A stretch of 64,000 nt of DNA from Blastocrithidia nonstop (GCA_028554745.1 JAQOTN010000012.1:186001-250000), one strand, 5' to 3'; positions 13,301 to 28,591 are shown, counted from the stretch's first letter. Made by a program: numbers and translations. Notes: generated from the letters alone by a model not told the origin.

Positions 13301-14616
13301 TAGCTGTTACTCAGGTCAAGTAGTGCCAGATTAATCAACACACCCATGTACCACTCAAAGTCTTACACAAGCGCATAATCGTCTGTCTGAGCCATTTCAA
13401 TAATAGTCTACACCACCGCGTTAAGTCAGACTTCTTCTTATTGCTGCTGCTGTAGCGGACCACGTGTGCATTGGTCTAAAATGTAATTTACTGTAGATAT
13501 GAGTGTTTTGCGTGAGGCCACATCACGTAGTAAATACAGTGCCTTACAACGTATCGTTACATCGCTATCACGTAAACACGACATGATGCTCTCTCGCTGA
13601 TCCATGAGCAGCTTGGCGGAGCTTGCGGCTAATTTGGTCATGGCCTACAACCCAAGGTATTTCAAATTCTGATCATTGTCCGTGATGAAGCTGTTGAGGC
13701 GTTACGCGGTTAGTTTGCTTAACGAGTGTACCGTACTCATGCCATTGGCAACCGCTAACATGCACTCGAACTGAACCGACTTGGCACTAGAGGTGGTGAT
13801 TAGCTTGACGAGTGGCTACGTGAGTTTTTTACCTAATCGTGGCTAGAGTGGTGCAAAGTAGCCGAATACTTTGATAATTTTAATCAACGTTCAGTTGCTG
13901 TGTACGCTGGACAAGAGGGAATAAAAGGGCACGGCTAAACCCAAAAAATTGGATGGGTTACGTCGTGCCAACTCACACAGTACACACACCACCGCACCAC
14001 GCACCGAGGCATCAAGGTCGGCATGCTCACTGCCGTCTTACAACTTCTCTTTCAATTTAGGGTACGTTGGACGAAGACACTACGGGTATTGCAAAAACAA
14101 CTTGTACAAACACAAGATTGCCTTTTTACGGATATAGATACGTGGATGACTGAGTAAGTGAACCACATCCACCACCACATCCTTTGCCAGATGTGGTGTA
14201 CAGACGGATGAGATGCAGTACAGTGCCAATCCTACCTCATACGGGTTACTACTATTGAGGTCTTTCTTCAAGAGTGCCGTCATGAGTGGAATGACATCGG
14301 TGTCTTCTGCAAAGGTGTTACAGGCAGCCACGTAGGCAGCACGTTTGTTGGCGAAAATAGTATCGGCCATCACCTACACCACGTTAAAGTTAGCATACGA
14401 GGCATTGTAGCCTAGCATGTGGAAGTAAGCTGCCTTCTGAATGGCAATGACTTTTACACTCTGCACCGTTGAGGAGACTTCGCTTTTGGTGTCTTTGATA
14501 AACTGCTCAATAGCCTCGTCATCATTCTGCTTCGATGACGCTCGTAACTTGCGTATCACTTATGCAAGTGAGTTTTGGAAAAACATTTGGGTAGCGTTTC
14601 GCGTAAACTACGCCAT
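10357..14616 (-). CDS. AP3D1: AP-3 complex subunit delta (delta adaptin), 1,419 aa
   Basis: Large subunit of the AP-3 adaptor, which sorts cargo from endosome/Golgi to lysosome-type organelles such as acidocalcisomes. Starts at 14616; in-frame TAA at 10357. The N-terminal adaptin HEAT/armadillo region is plain: KVIAIQKAAYFHMLGYNAS, NFNVV-E-VMADTIF, YEVGLALYCISSVCTPHLAKD, RIYIRKKAILCLYKLFLQYP, then CLRDSDVTIRCKALYLLRDV further on. The TAG at 14374-14376 falls exactly on the Glu of the FN(I/V)-x-EVM motif. The residue 650-1,000 part is an acidic/His/Lys/Asn-rich hinge, and the C-terminal part (about 1,020-1,419) is a beta-rich appendage-like region. All these segments share one frame. The length is greater than the roughly 1,150 residues of animal delta because of the hinge. 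Confidence 0.93.
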
Positions 14617-14911
14617 GACGTGCGCTCGTTGTTGTTGCTGTGTTCTACAACAACTAATTCTATATGTATATGTTACTCTAACAAGATACTAATAATATTT
14701 ACTTTTCTCTCACCTTTACTTTTTTCAATATGAAAAATGATGCATAAACAGATAAAGTAAAGTGATAAAATATTGCACAATAAAATTGAAATATTTTCAT
14801 AATGATTACATCAATCTTTATATATGTTGTTAAACCAAAAGAAAAACAATTTATTAATATTAGTAATTTAATTATATAATTTAAATTATTTTTATAGAAG
14901 TCTCCTTATTT

Positions 14912-17968
<3,057 letters not shown>

Positions 17969-18732
17969 TACTGAAAATAAAAAGAAAATAAATTGTATAA
18001 AATTACAACAATTGCAACTCTTCTCTTCCACACAATATGTGTATATACACAAAAATGAGTATGAATATTTGGTGTTTTTTCTCTTTTTTGATAACACTGC
18101 AAGCAAATTTTGACACGTATTATCTGATTTGTCTCTATTCCGCACAACGTCAGGAAAACAACTCCACCTATGTAAAATTGTTTAATGCTATCTTTATAGA
18201 TTATTACTACTAAAAAAAAGACTATAAAAAGAAAGCAGAAAGATAAAAAGAAAGCAAATTGACGAAATGGGTGAAAGCAATGGTATTGACAAAGATAACA
18301 ACAATGACAAGACAAAGTCAAATAGTTTTCTGTGTATGTGTAAAGATTAAATAAATGTATAAATGTGAGATATGTGTTAGTTATACTTGAAAGTAAAAAA
18401 AAGATCTATTTAATTTGTTAGCTATTTACTTGATATTTCTAATTAAGAGAAAAGCCGAAAAAGATAAAAATAATAAAATAAAACAACAAAACAAAATAAT
18501 AAATAAAAAATTGTAACAAAAGTACTTACATACCATCATTTTTTTTGTTTGCATAAATGTTTAAAAATTTTATGTACTTGAGTAAATTACCACAATTTTA
18601 AAATTTTTTCATTGTATACAATATGTTAAATAAAACAAAGTAAATACAATCGTATAACATGATTTTCTGAAAAAGAAAAGTATATTATTAGCAATAATTA
18701 ATATGCTTTATAAAACAAAAGCTTAAGTTTGT
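17969..18732. other. intergenic spacer, AT-rich
   Basis: About 760 bases with A/T homopolymers. Apart from the acceptor beside 17968, nothing recognisable. Confidence 0.6.
17971..17992 (-). promoter_or_regulatory. trans-splice acceptor (pyrimidine tract + CAG) upstream of the helicase
   Basis: On the minus strand a run of T and C ends in CAG two bases before ATG at 17968, the arrangement expected for spliced-leader addition. Confidence 0.7.
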
Positions 18733-21090
18733 TTACAAAGATTCTTCGTTAAGTTGCTTTTTCGCTGCCATGTGTACCTTGTGGTCAAGAGCAAATAACT
18801 TGTGATTTCCACTCATCGGTAGTGGAAAGGGCAAGAAGCGAGGCTCACTACAAATAAACGAAAAGGGCGACTCCTCTTGCCGTTCCTCGGGCTTGAACGT
18901 CGCCTCATACTCTGTTTTGCTAAGACACGCGGTAAGGTAAACGTAACCGAGTAATACACGTGTAGGGTAGTGTGATGGAAATTTTGTTCCAGTTTGCATA
19001 AATGGTGCGTAGTGCTGCTCCGTTTACGCAATAGCCACCGGCTAGGCTGCGGCAGCGTGTATTCACAGTCTACCTCGATACTCTGTCTTTCACACTCGTC
19101 CTTCATGACGCTTAATACCTGCCACTAGCAAACTTGCTCAGGGTTGGTGCATGGAGAGACAAATACCATCATCACGATTTCGCATTTGCATTGTTGGCAC
19201 AAATGCTGCAAACCGTTTATCTACAATTTCCTCGACTGGTGGTGATGTTCCTGTCTTTTCACCTTTTTGTAGTGCGTTACTTTTATTTTTTTAATGATTG
19301 CCATCATTGTTTTTTATAGCATGTATTGCTAGTTCACCTTGTGCATGACGTACATCAACACGTTTACTGCTTGCAACACTGGACTAGTCCTGCACGAGGC
19401 CGATAATCGCCTCATTATGATGCTTTTAGGCTATTTTTTATTCCTTATAGGTGTTCATGTCATCTTCAAAGTAATTTTGCTGAACTCGACGTGAGAGCTC
19501 GTCGTAGCGGCGAACCGATCTGTGTGTGTTTGCTGACGCCGATGAAAGTGGTTGCTAAGCTTTCATTCCGTGTGGTGCATTTTACGTAAAGCTAAAATAA
19601 TGGTGATTGTTGTTATTGTTGTTGTTGTTTTGACTGTTATTACTTCGATTATTATTTATGTTTACACTATCATTGTCCGGGTTGTACCAGATAGATTGCA
19701 ACAGTGTAGGTAATGGAGCTGCACCAGCCTCAATAGCACGTTCATCTATTTTCACTTCATCTTCTTCTACTTCATTTTATTATTATTATTATAAATATTG
19801 TTGTTGATTATCGTTGTGCTTGCTGTTGTCTAATGAATTGTTTTTTACACATTACTTGCTAGATTTGTTGTTCACTTTCTAATCTTTTTACAGCTAACAT
19901 TATTGTTATTATTACTATTACTACTAGTTAAAATTACATGCTTTGTTATTCGTTGGTTTTTTCGTTTTGTCGTCTGCCATGGACAGTTTTATTTGAACCG
20001 GATTGCCTTTACTAACAGCCGATGGCACGGTCTGGCCCATGAGCTGTAGTTGCACCGTAAACGCACCTCGGTGTTGCTGTAGTGCCTTAATGCGTGCCTA
20101 CTGCTCCACACGTGCGGCATCTTTCTGTGCACTTTTGCGTTCCTATGGTGAAAGTCAGGCATTTTGCGCGGTAAACAACGACGCCGCCTGGTCATCAATC
20201 ACGGTGGTACGCTTTGCACGATGCATGGCGTACTACAGCAACTTATCGCGCTGTGCGATGGCGGTGTTGTACTGCTACTCATTCTGTGCCATTGCCGCAT
20301 CGCTGACTTTACCCTCTTCTACCGCAATTTCATACGCCAAACAACGAGACGGTTCTAGTCCACAGTAGTAGCATCACTTGTCACTTTCCTGTTCACAAAT
20401 AATTCGTCCGCAATTGGCACAATTGATGCGTATATTGTGCACAGTGCCAAAGCAACCACACTAGGACTTTCCTTGCTTGAGTGTACTAGCCATACTATTA
20501 CTATTACTATTAAAGGTTTGTGTAAAAGGTGATTTGTTGTGTGAGGCAGAAGGTTGTGGCTTGCGGACATTTTTATTTTTGCCTGTTTGCACTGTATTGC
20601 GTGTTGCTTGCATGCTCAGTTGCTTTCCTCCTCCGCCTATTTTTCCTCCTTTACCTGCAGTTCCATGTTATGGCACTGAGGATGGAGTCAATGAAGCGGC
20701 TGACACTGGTTATGAGATTAATGGAATAGACGAGGTAAGCGTCTCACCGGCAAATGGTGGACCAGTCTCTGTTCGTCGCTTTATTAATTATGCGGCAAAT
20801 GGCTCACCCATCATCAGCGTCGTACACCAATTATACACCTACGCTCTGGTGTTACTGTTTACCAGTTCACTAGCCATACCGTTAATCTCATCCTCGGTCA
20901 AGCCTAGACAGTTGTTACCGTTGATCTCGGCTACAATGTATTGTGAAAGGACATTTTTAACTTTCTCAAAATCATTTTTTTTATTATTGTTATTGTTAGC
21001 ATTACTATTGTCAATGACTTGATTGATAGTGGGCATCGGTTGAGATGCCCAGACATTTGCACGATTTTGACCTCAGGCTTTTGCAGGCAT
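18733..21090 (-). CDS. TRIP4: activating signal cointegrator 1 (TRIP4/ASC-1) homologue, 785 aa
   Basis: Scaffold of the ASC-1 complex, which in animals acts in transcription coactivation and in splitting collided ribosomes. The zinc finger is clear: CGCFGTVHNIRINCANCGRI followed by ICEQE and CYYCG, matching the TRIP4 C-x-C...C-x2-C...C-x2-C finger. It is followed by the conserved VIDDQAASLF...AWLSPEER linker, where the Trp is TGA. The C-terminal ASCH domain reads LSMHQP-W-ASLLVAGIKRHEG, RLWIHAAA, YPTRVLLGYVYLTACLS and PMSGNHKLFALDHKVH; the Trp in MHQPWAS (19138-19140) and in EGR-x-W are TGA. An Asn/Gln run near 19,600-19,680 and Asn/Lys tracts make it longer than the roughly 580-residue human protein. 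The start at 21090 is chosen because TGA=Trp keeps the frame open above 21036. Confidence 0.92.
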
Positions 21091-21440
21091 ATTTCTTTGT
21101 TGTAGTGTGTATGTATATGTTTATATTTTAATACTTGTATACAGAATTGTTTCCTTCAATTAAATAAATTTTTAATTAATTACTTACTTATTATGTACTT
21201 TGAAGGTGTTTACCTTCATAAGTTATAAGGTTGAATTATCATGTAAGAATTTGTGAGTTATTACAACAGAAAAAGTTAGAGCGCACAACATTTGCACTAT
21301 AATAAAATTACAACCTTGGTAAATAGTTTACAGGTCTATATAAAACTTATAGCTCAAATGTACAGAAAAAATATATTATACATAATGCAAAGTAAATAAA
21401 TAACACTCTATACGTTTTATTATAAATTTTTTTACTGATG
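21091..21440. other. intergenic spacer, AT-rich
   Basis: About 350 bases of AT-rich DNA without a visible gene. The stop of the histidine phosphatase is ambiguous at its lower end. Confidence 0.55.
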
Positions 21441-22022
21441 TTATTTCATCAACTCTCTTTCTCTTTATAGATCAATGACATCTGTATTTGCAAATAACGG
21501 TAATAGTAATGCCTCATGCCACGGCATGCGCATTCGTGCCGCTTGTATCATCTTGCCAATATCTCCATGGCACACCAGCAGCACGTGTTCGTTGGCGTGT
21601 TTACTGTCAACATACTACAGCACTTCACAAGCACGATGATAAACTTGATCAAACGATTCTGCGCCTTTGGCTTACAAAAAATACAACACACGATCTCCTT
21701 GAAGTGTGTTATTGTGTGCATACAGTGGAATGTCTGCGTACGGTTTGCCTGCCAGCACACCAAAGTCACGCTCAATCAGGTTGTCTAGTATTTGCACCGG
21801 ACATGAAATGGCCTGTGAGATTATTTCAGCCGTCATGCGTGTCCGCTGCAATGGAGAACAATATATTGCGGAGTAAATAACAGGACTAGAAACAATCTTT
21901 GCCGCTGCAGTCTTTGCCTGTTCTACTCCAAACTATGTTAGTGGACGATTACGATGACCATTTAGCAAGCCTTCTGCGTTGTCACAATCTTGGCCGTGCC
22001 TACATAGGTGCACATGAGCCAT
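21441..22022 (-). CDS. histidine phosphatase / phosphoglycerate mutase-like protein, about 193 aa
   Basis: Starts MAHVHLCRHGQDCDNAEGLL: the RHG motif with catalytic His at residue 9 lies right at the N-terminus. NRPLTEFGVEQA (Glu by TAG), CSPLQRTRMTAE, LIERDFGVLAGK and LLVCHGDIGKM supply the other conserved Arg, Glu and second His of the branch-1 histidine phosphatase fold. Members remove phosphate from small metabolites or proteins, or move it between sugar carbons; substrate cannot be told from sequence. Two in-frame TAAs close together (21465-21467 and 21441-21443) could each be the stop. I chose the downstream one because the residues between are charged and end naturally, but the upstream one is nearly as likely. 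Confidence 0.88.
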
Positions 22023-22163
22023 TTGTTCGAGCTATCTAGCCTTTTATTATATCCACAAAATTAATTACACTAATGCTACGTTCAATTTTATAATATATAA
22101 TACTAATAGATAAATAATAATATACTCAATAAAAACACAATTAAAAATAATAATAAAATATTA
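22023..22163. other. short AT-rich spacer
   Basis: Nothing recognisable. Confidence 0.5.
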
Positions 22164-22520
22164 TTATCATTTTTTTTTAACAAAGTTTAGTCGAACACTA
22201 GAAAAAATATCATTGGAAATATTACAACTAATACTATAATTACAAATTTCCAGAAATCAAGAAAGGTAGAACAACTAAAATAAATCTCGCTCAGTTCTAT
22301 ACAAGAAAGACTATGAATAGCATAATGACATGTTGTTAGCTAAATTTTTCTTTTTGCAATTTCACCTTTGTTGTTTCTTCAACGCTACCTTTTTACGCAA
22401 CAAAAAGATAACAATGAGAAAGGGCAGCAAAGCAAGAAAAAAAAGCAAAAGAAAAACAACAAACAACACTCATTCATGCTGAAAGTGCAACCTTGGCGAA
22501 AACATGAGCTTTATAGACAT
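22164..22520 (-). CDS. possible small single-pass membrane protein, 118 aa (weak)
   Basis: With the recoded code a frame runs from ATG at 22520 to tandem TAA at 22161-22166. It has a short N-terminus, a strongly hydrophobic Leu/Phe/Val stretch at about residues 18-41, then a basic segment (LLRKKVALKKQQ) and a polar tail with Glu as TAG and Trp as TGA. The topology looks sensible, but the hydrophobic part is simply what a pyrimidine-rich splice tract would encode, and spacers to both neighbours (about 140 bases) are shorter than elsewhere in the cluster. It may instead be the leader region of the histidine phosphatase. Confidence 0.28.
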
Positions 22521-22658
22521 GTGAAACAATGTATATGAACAACGAATTTAAATTTTACAGTTTACAACAATCGAAATTGATATCAGAAAAATATATTAAT
22601 GACAAATTTATATGATACTATCAGCTTTTCGTAACAGATATTAATACATTGCCGATAT

Positions 22659-22880
22659 TTACAACTAATTTTTCATTGTCAAAGTGCTGTCTGGCTTTTC
22701 ATGCGTTATCTCTTCTCGTTCACACGGGTAATACGTGGCCATGCGCGCGGCCCACTGCATTACCTTTACGTTGTCACCAAATAATTCACGGAATAAAATA
22801 GCATCCTTTGAAGAAGGCTCGTAGCCTCCCAAATAAGGATATTTGATTAGATGCTCGTTGACTTCGGTAAAATTAGACAT
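22659..22880 (-). CDS. small protein like the N-terminal GST-C-type domain of eEF1B, 73 aa
   Basis: Begins MSNFTEVNEHLIKYPYLGGY and continues EPSSKDAILFRELFGDN, QWAARMATYYPCERE. This matches the GST-C-like domain at the front of eEF1B beta/delta-type subunits, where the YLxGYxPSxxD and WxxRMA(T/S)YY elements recur. The guanine-exchange domain that normally follows is absent: after TMKNEL there is TAA. If that TAA is Glu the frame continues for a while, but into unconvincing sequence. Either a free-standing domain that joins the eEF1 complex, or a truncated copy. TAG at 22665-22667 is read as Glu. Confidence 0.7.
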
Positions 22881-23430
22881 GTGTGAATTGAATGTGAATA
22901 TTTAAGAAAATAAATATTTTGTATAATTACGAAAACAAACTTACAGTAAATGGAAAAAAGTGATGCTAAGAGAAACTACAAAATGTTAAAAAAAAACTTA
23001 TTTATCCGATAAGAGAAAGAAAATTTTTGAGAAAATATAGGATAAAGAATAGTAAGTAGTAAAGTCTTTTCCGTGAAGATATATGAATACATCACTTGAG
23101 CATAATTTGACTGATAGAAATCATTGTAACACTAACTATAATATACTGAACATTATCTGTAAAAGTTATGATAAAGTGCACAAAGAATGACGATAATAGA
23201 CGAACAAAAAAGGAATTGCGGCATAGCAAAATAACAGACTGAAAAAAAGCAAGCAAGCAAGAAAGTAAATCATAAAACGTTACAGAAAACAAAAGCATGT
23301 GCAACTGAACACACATTTCTGTGAGTGTAAATATATATATTGGTAGTGGAGCTTGTTGTTCCTTTACAAGTATAACATATTGAATGCTTCCTCTTTCAAT
23401 AATAAAGTATTACTTTTCATTTGATTAAAC
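22881..23430. other. intergenic spacer with candidate splice acceptor
   Basis: About 550 bases, AT-rich. Around 23,239-23,270 the minus strand has a long T/C tract ending in CAG, a good acceptor for the gene at 22880. A hydrophobic frame over it (23,092-23,316) is most likely a by-product of that tract. Confidence 0.5.
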
Positions 23431-24279
23431 TTACATTGCAACATGTTGAGTGGCATGATCTAGTCAGTCAGACCATAACATTAATACATCAATTGCATTA
23501 GGAGATTTGTCTGCCAGCAATACCTCATTGATTTCATTTGCTAATGCGTATTGCATTGCAGTTGATACATAATCTAATGGCTTTGGCGCTGCAATTTTAC
23601 TACTTTTCTTGTTTGTATCCACATTATCCCAAAAGTAATTGCCTTCGTCAAATGAGTTCTATATAGATTTGACTGGTAGCGAAAAATTTGTAGATCGCAC
23701 CAATTTACTGATAAACGTAGTATATAATTTATGCGCTACACGAGAGTTATCACACATCACCACCAGTGGCGTAATATGCTGCGTAATAAACAGCAATCGA
23801 TCGGTTGCGTCTGCGTGTTAGTACAAGGCGGCCATGCATAACAGCTTGAGACGTACTACTGAGGTAAATGGAAGTAATTTTGCGGCTCTTTCGTATTGTG
23901 CGTTCATGCAGAGCACTTGTGCCTATTTGCGTTTTGTTAATTTGTGCCAAAATGCTTATTGTTATTCAGTTCACATGCCATTTTGTGCAAGCTGGATGTA
24001 ATTGTTTGTATTTGCATGTTCTTTATTATTATTCTTATCATCGTCTTCTTATAACAGTTTCTGTTTATCATGTTTAGTGTTTGATGTTAATTAAGTTTAT
24101 AGTTACGGGTACGCTGATAGAAGGACGTCGTGATCGAAGGCGAGTAAGGTGTTGGCAAGACCACGGCGAATGAGGTAGGAGCGAATAATATGCATTAAGG
24201 TCAACTACTCATCAATGCCATTTTCACGCTGCACGGCGTCTTCGATTAGTGATCAGGCAACTTTATCTGCACCACTCAT
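23431..24279 (-). CDS. LisH-domain protein, 282 aa
   Basis: Starts MSGADKVAWSLIEDAVQREN (Trp by TGA) and contains the LisH dimerisation motif LMHIIRSYLIRRGLANTLLAF at about residues 28-48. The rest is helical: WHKLTKRKEAQVLCMNAQYE, RLKLLCMAALYEHADATDRL, ALANEINEVLLADKSP, ending WLDHATQHVAM then TAA. LisH proteins are usually scaffolds of microtubule-related or E3-ligase complexes; a CTLH/CRA-like tail typical of GID-complex members would be a natural partner, but I cannot confirm it. Glu is written TAA repeatedly at 24,070-24,110. Confidence 0.78.
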
Positions 24280-25223
24280 TTGAGTAATAAGTTGTTGTGA
24301 TATATATATATATATATATATATATAGTGTAATTGTACACCTAAATTATTTTGTTCTGTAACAAAGGTAAATTGTAAGCAAAGAAATTATTTTACTTATC
24401 AGACTAACTGTATCAGCACACACGCATATAAGTAAAATAAAAAGAGCAAACAGAAAAGAAAATAAAACATTTTTGCACAACAAACAATACTCCATATTTT
24501 TTTAATAGTGTGCGCACCACATATAACATTTTACAGTAAAAAAAAATTTATATGGTACGAAACTGATTAGTTAAAATTTTTGTATCACGTATAATATGAT
24601 ATGCATTTATGCCAATAGTGAAAAGTTGACAATATAGTTTTTTTCTGAAAAAATACGTTATAATTATTTAATAAATCTCTTGCAACCCCCACCAAAAAAT
24701 AAAAAAATCAGATGACAACAAATGCGAATTAGCAAAAATCTGCTAATTGCATATACACCACACAGTAATTTCGTAAAAAAGCAAAACTAGTACACATCGC
24801 ATAACACAAATATTTTACTTTCTATTGTTATTACTTTTTTGTAGTTTCTGAAACTAAGTTGATCAGTTTCAGTTTTTTTCTGTGTGCGTAAATAACAACA
24901 TCAGCGATTGCAGTGACTACAAAAAATCATAGCCAAAAACGGTTATTGCTTATTACTTACACAACACAGCAATGGCAAAATAAGAAAATGTGGCGCAAAT
25001 AATAGATGCAAAAAAAATATCTATAAATATGCACAACAAAGAAAACAAAATTGCAATGTCAACAAATAACGCAAATAAACAATGCAAGCAACATGACATA
25101 CATATGTGTATATTTGTATGAGTGGTTATTAAATATCACAGAACAACACAAAACGAGATAAATAAAAATTGCACTAAAGAAATATAGATTTACCAAAATA
25201 TACACATTTTACTGTAAATGTTT
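24280..25223. other. intergenic spacer, AT-rich
   Basis: About 940 bases, mostly A/T homopolymers and dinucleotides, no gene seen. Contains the TA microsatellite at its left end. Confidence 0.6.
24299..24326 (+). repeat. (TA)n microsatellite
   Basis: About 13 TA units in the leader region of the LisH gene, some 20 bases upstream of its ATG. Confidence 0.95.
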
Positions 25224-25853
25224 TTACTTTTTCAGTTTGATGACAATGATCAGCACAATAATTGCAATAATTATCAAGACTGTTCCGACAATAATCAAAG
25301 TTAGTTTTAAGTTTTTCATGCACAAGTTACGTTTGAGTTGTGTAGAGCGTTGCTGAAACTGTTGGGCTTGATCGGCCAGTGTACTAGACTTCTCCTGTAG
25401 TGTGTCAATGCGATCACCTCGAGCGAGCACCTTGTCCATGTTATCCATCATAACATCTACTACCTGGTTAATGTCATCGTTAAGTGCGGTAATTTTGTCA
25501 TTTTGTGGGTTATTGTAAAAATCCATTTTTTGCTGTAGCAATTTTTTACCATTTCGTAACTCGGTACCGGCGCTTCCACGAACTAGTGGTTCGACGGCTT
25601 CGAGGAAGGCAAAGATGGTACGCATTCGCATATCACTCGTCGTCACACACGCTACAATACGTCCTTCGCCGTTGCTGATGTAGTTGTAGTTTACCCCACC
25701 ATCCTTGTCCTCAATCGTTTTACGCCGATATTACTTGGGTGGTACGGTGGCAATGACCTTCTGCATCGTGTCTGCGAGTTTTAGCTGTTCTCCTACAGGG
25801 TACTACGCCAGCAACGTAGGTCCGTCGTTGATGCAGCTATAACGAATGGGCAT
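25224..25853 (-). CDS. longin-type R-SNARE (VAMP7-like), 209 aa
   Basis: Membrane-fusion protein. Starts at 25853 with a longin domain (MPIRYSCINDGPTLLAEYP, then TMQKVIATVPP, YNYISNGEGRIVACVTTS, FAFLEAVEPLV). The SNARE motif follows at about residues 120-180: QVVDVMMDNMDKVLARGDRI, LQEKSSTLADQAQQF, QLKRN, with Arg in the position of the ionic zero layer (VLARGD; VLERD in VAMPs). It ends in a C-terminal Ile/Val/Leu transmembrane segment and a short LKK tail before TAA at 25224. Only two Glu codons in the longin part are recoded. Expected to act in endosomal/lysosomal or secretory fusion. Confidence 0.92.
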
Positions 25854-26354
25854 TTTTGTTTATCAAAAAAGAGAAAATAGAATTATGCTAGTAAAGAATT
25901 ATTTCTCTTGATATAGTTTTATTTGATTAGTTTTCACTTTGCTTCAAGTAAGAAGGTGTGATAGTTTACTAATACAAAATCTTTCAGCTGCAAGGTAATA
26001 TAGTAACACTATTTATGATACAACAATAGTTAATAAGTATTACAATGACAACAACAAAAATAAAGATAATAGTCAAGCTTTATCAAAAGTGTAATTTCAC
26101 ATAAAAAGTTGCATGTGGTAATAACAATAAGAACGAAGGGTAATTACAGTGTTGTGACGATTATAGTGCTTGCCGAAACGTAATTGAAAGAAAGAAAAAG
26201 TAAATTGAAGTAACAAGTGTACATGTTACACAGAAATAGTGAAAAAACTTAAGGAAAGCGATAAGTGTGCATGTGTGTAAAAAAACAACACGATAACTTT
26301 AATTTATATATGAAGCGAGCAATATAAATATTCAACAATTATGTAATCTGCACT
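25854..26354. other. intergenic spacer, AT-rich
   Basis: About 500 bases with no visible gene. Confidence 0.6.
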
Positions 26355-28001
26355 TTACAAATATTGCTGTAATATTTTACGTCCTTGAATTACCTTCTGA
26401 TCGTTTTTGCCTATTCCTTCAAATAATTTCATCATCACCTGACGAGCAGGTGTCACTGCAGTTGGGCCAAGTACAAGATCATCTGCTACCACATGAGCAG
26501 CCTTCAGATCTTTCAATATTTTAGGTTCAATTCGAATAACTTTGATGCACGTTTCAATGGCTACATTGTAGTGTCGTTCAATAAACGCCGCGGTGCATAG
26601 TTTCAACTCATGCTTGTAAAACGCTACCGCGTCTTGCTACGAGCTACGAAATTTACGTAGTAAAGTTGTGTACGAATCTTTTTCGACAGCGTACTCGGTC
26701 AAGATAACAAGTTCAACACGCACCACCGCCGTGGCAACATCGCGAATTTAGCTCGTAGCTAACGGGAAATCACGTCGAACACGCTAGACATAACTCTGTG
26801 CTTCATCTCTGTGATTGGTGGCTAACGCGCACATCGCCAATCCACACAGTGCCACAGGTGCACTATTATAGCATCCTTCTTTCATTAATGTGCGTCAAAG
26901 CTACGGTGTGATTTTCTTCCGCATAACGCCATAATGTTCATTGATTAATTCAATCTACTTGAGCGAGCAGTCAAGAGCCTTTTGGTACAACTACTTTGCC
27001 TTGCTTACTTCATTTTTACGCAAACGATCTGCCGCTACGGTAAGCAGTGTCATGGCGTTTTCTTCATTGGGGTCATGTTTTTGAATTTTATCGGTTGACT
27101 TGTCGTTGCTACTTTTGCGCGCACTCAGTGCGGTCTGTGCAAACTACTTGGCATAATCGATAAACGCATCAATCGCCTCTTTCACCTGCGACTCATTTAC
27201 GATGCCTATCAACTTATCACATAACCCATTTCGAATCATGAAATAAATCATCGGAAACGTTTACGAGAATGGAGAGTACTTGCGTAGCACTGCAGGCTCC
27301 TTGCGGCAATCAATAACACCAAGCTTAATTGCAAGTCCTGCGTCTGGTCCAAATTACTGGTACACCTCATTCATTTTATCAAACTCACGTTGTCGATTAG
27401 CCAAGTCAATCTGATACCAGACACGCTCATTGTACTCGTCAATGCTCTGATCACCACCTAGCACGGTAAAGAACAAGAAAACAGGCACTTTAGAGTCGAG
27501 AAACTGCGGTAACGTGTGTGAATTGAGTTATACCACACCACGATAGGCACGAGTGTGTTATTTGTCACGCTTGTTTTCAGTCTAATTGCTCTTCATGGTG
27601 TTTTCTTTATCGTGCAATCCACGTACCCTTTTGTTGTTCTGCTATTATTGAAACTTGTCATTTTGTGTTTTAGTGTTACAGTAACTTTATGTATAACTGT
27701 CTGTAAATAATTCTCGTTCACTGGCTTGAATACGATCAGTGTTGTTACTATTATCATACTAGTTGTTGTTTGTGTAGTTGTTTTGTTGTGTGTATGATGA
27801 ATAGTTACGCCTTTGCTTCTATAAGACACACAACGATAGTTGACATGATTACTTCAAATTTATATGAGACTAACGAAAATGGTTCAACTGTGAGTGCAAT
27901 AGTGCTGCATGTATGTACTACTGTTTGTATCACAAGCATGACACAACTAATTGTTGATCGGCGTACTTGCGAATTACACACGACAGCGTAACACTTCTCA
28001 T
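26355..28001 (-). CDS. thioredoxin-fold plus TPR protein, probably mitochondrial, 548 aa
   Basis: Begins MRSVTLSCVIRKYADQQ, a plausible mitochondrial presequence, followed by an Asn/Gln-rich linker. From about residue 150: YRGVVELNSHTLPQFLDSKV, PVFLFFTVLG, AIKLGVIDCRKEPAVLRKYS and FPMIYFMIRNG, which is a thioredoxin fold (beta-alpha-beta with the cis-Pro strand), but the CxxC active site is missing. The C-terminal half is a tetratricopeptide array (ENAMTLLTVAADRLRKNE, AKELYQKALDCS, ALCGLAMCALATNHRDEA, RHYNVAIETCIKVIRIEP). The order resembles bacterial CnoX/YbbN chaperone-holdase proteins. TAA at 26355. The upstream start is used because the recoded frame stays open and coding-like from 27,594 to 28,001. 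Confidence 0.75.
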
Positions 28002-28591
28002 GTTGCGTAGCACCAATAAAAAAGTAGATAAATAACTATATCAAAGAAAATGTTGAATAGAAACACAAAAGCACGAAGTTTTTTTTGGTGGAAAAGCAAT
28101 TAATAAAAATATTGTTAATTTTGTGCAAATAACTGTATTGATTATGTTTAGCAATCTAGAATGTAAGCTACTTCAGCTGTATATTATTCATTTGCATCAT
28201 TTATACATATACATTGTCTGAAACTTAAGCAGTCAATAATAAACACAACAAGAAAACCAACAAGAAAATTAACGTTCGATTTATTCTATGCTAGCAATTT
28301 ATGCAAGGGATGTGAGAAAAAATAACTCTAAAGTAAACAATGACCATGCTTGGCATTGTTGAATAACTGTATATAACACAAACACACAAGAAAGCACACA
28401 AGCCTGAAAAAGAAGAAGAATACAGGGAAAAACAACACAATTGTGCTAAAACTTACTATTAACTTTATCTATAACATTTCTTCATATTATGCAATGACGT
28501 GTAATTGTATAACCAAGCGGAATGTTTATATTTAGGAGAGATAGAAGGAGAAAAAAGAGATGAAATAAATAAATATTGTGACTATTTAAGA
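28002..28591. other. intergenic spacer, AT-rich
   Basis: About 590 bases without a visible gene. Confidence 0.6.

Noticed and set aside
20477-21022. Plus-strand frame of 181 residues with Leu runs
   Set aside because: Antisense to the TRIP4 homologue, whose minus frame contains the conserved zinc finger and ASCH domain.
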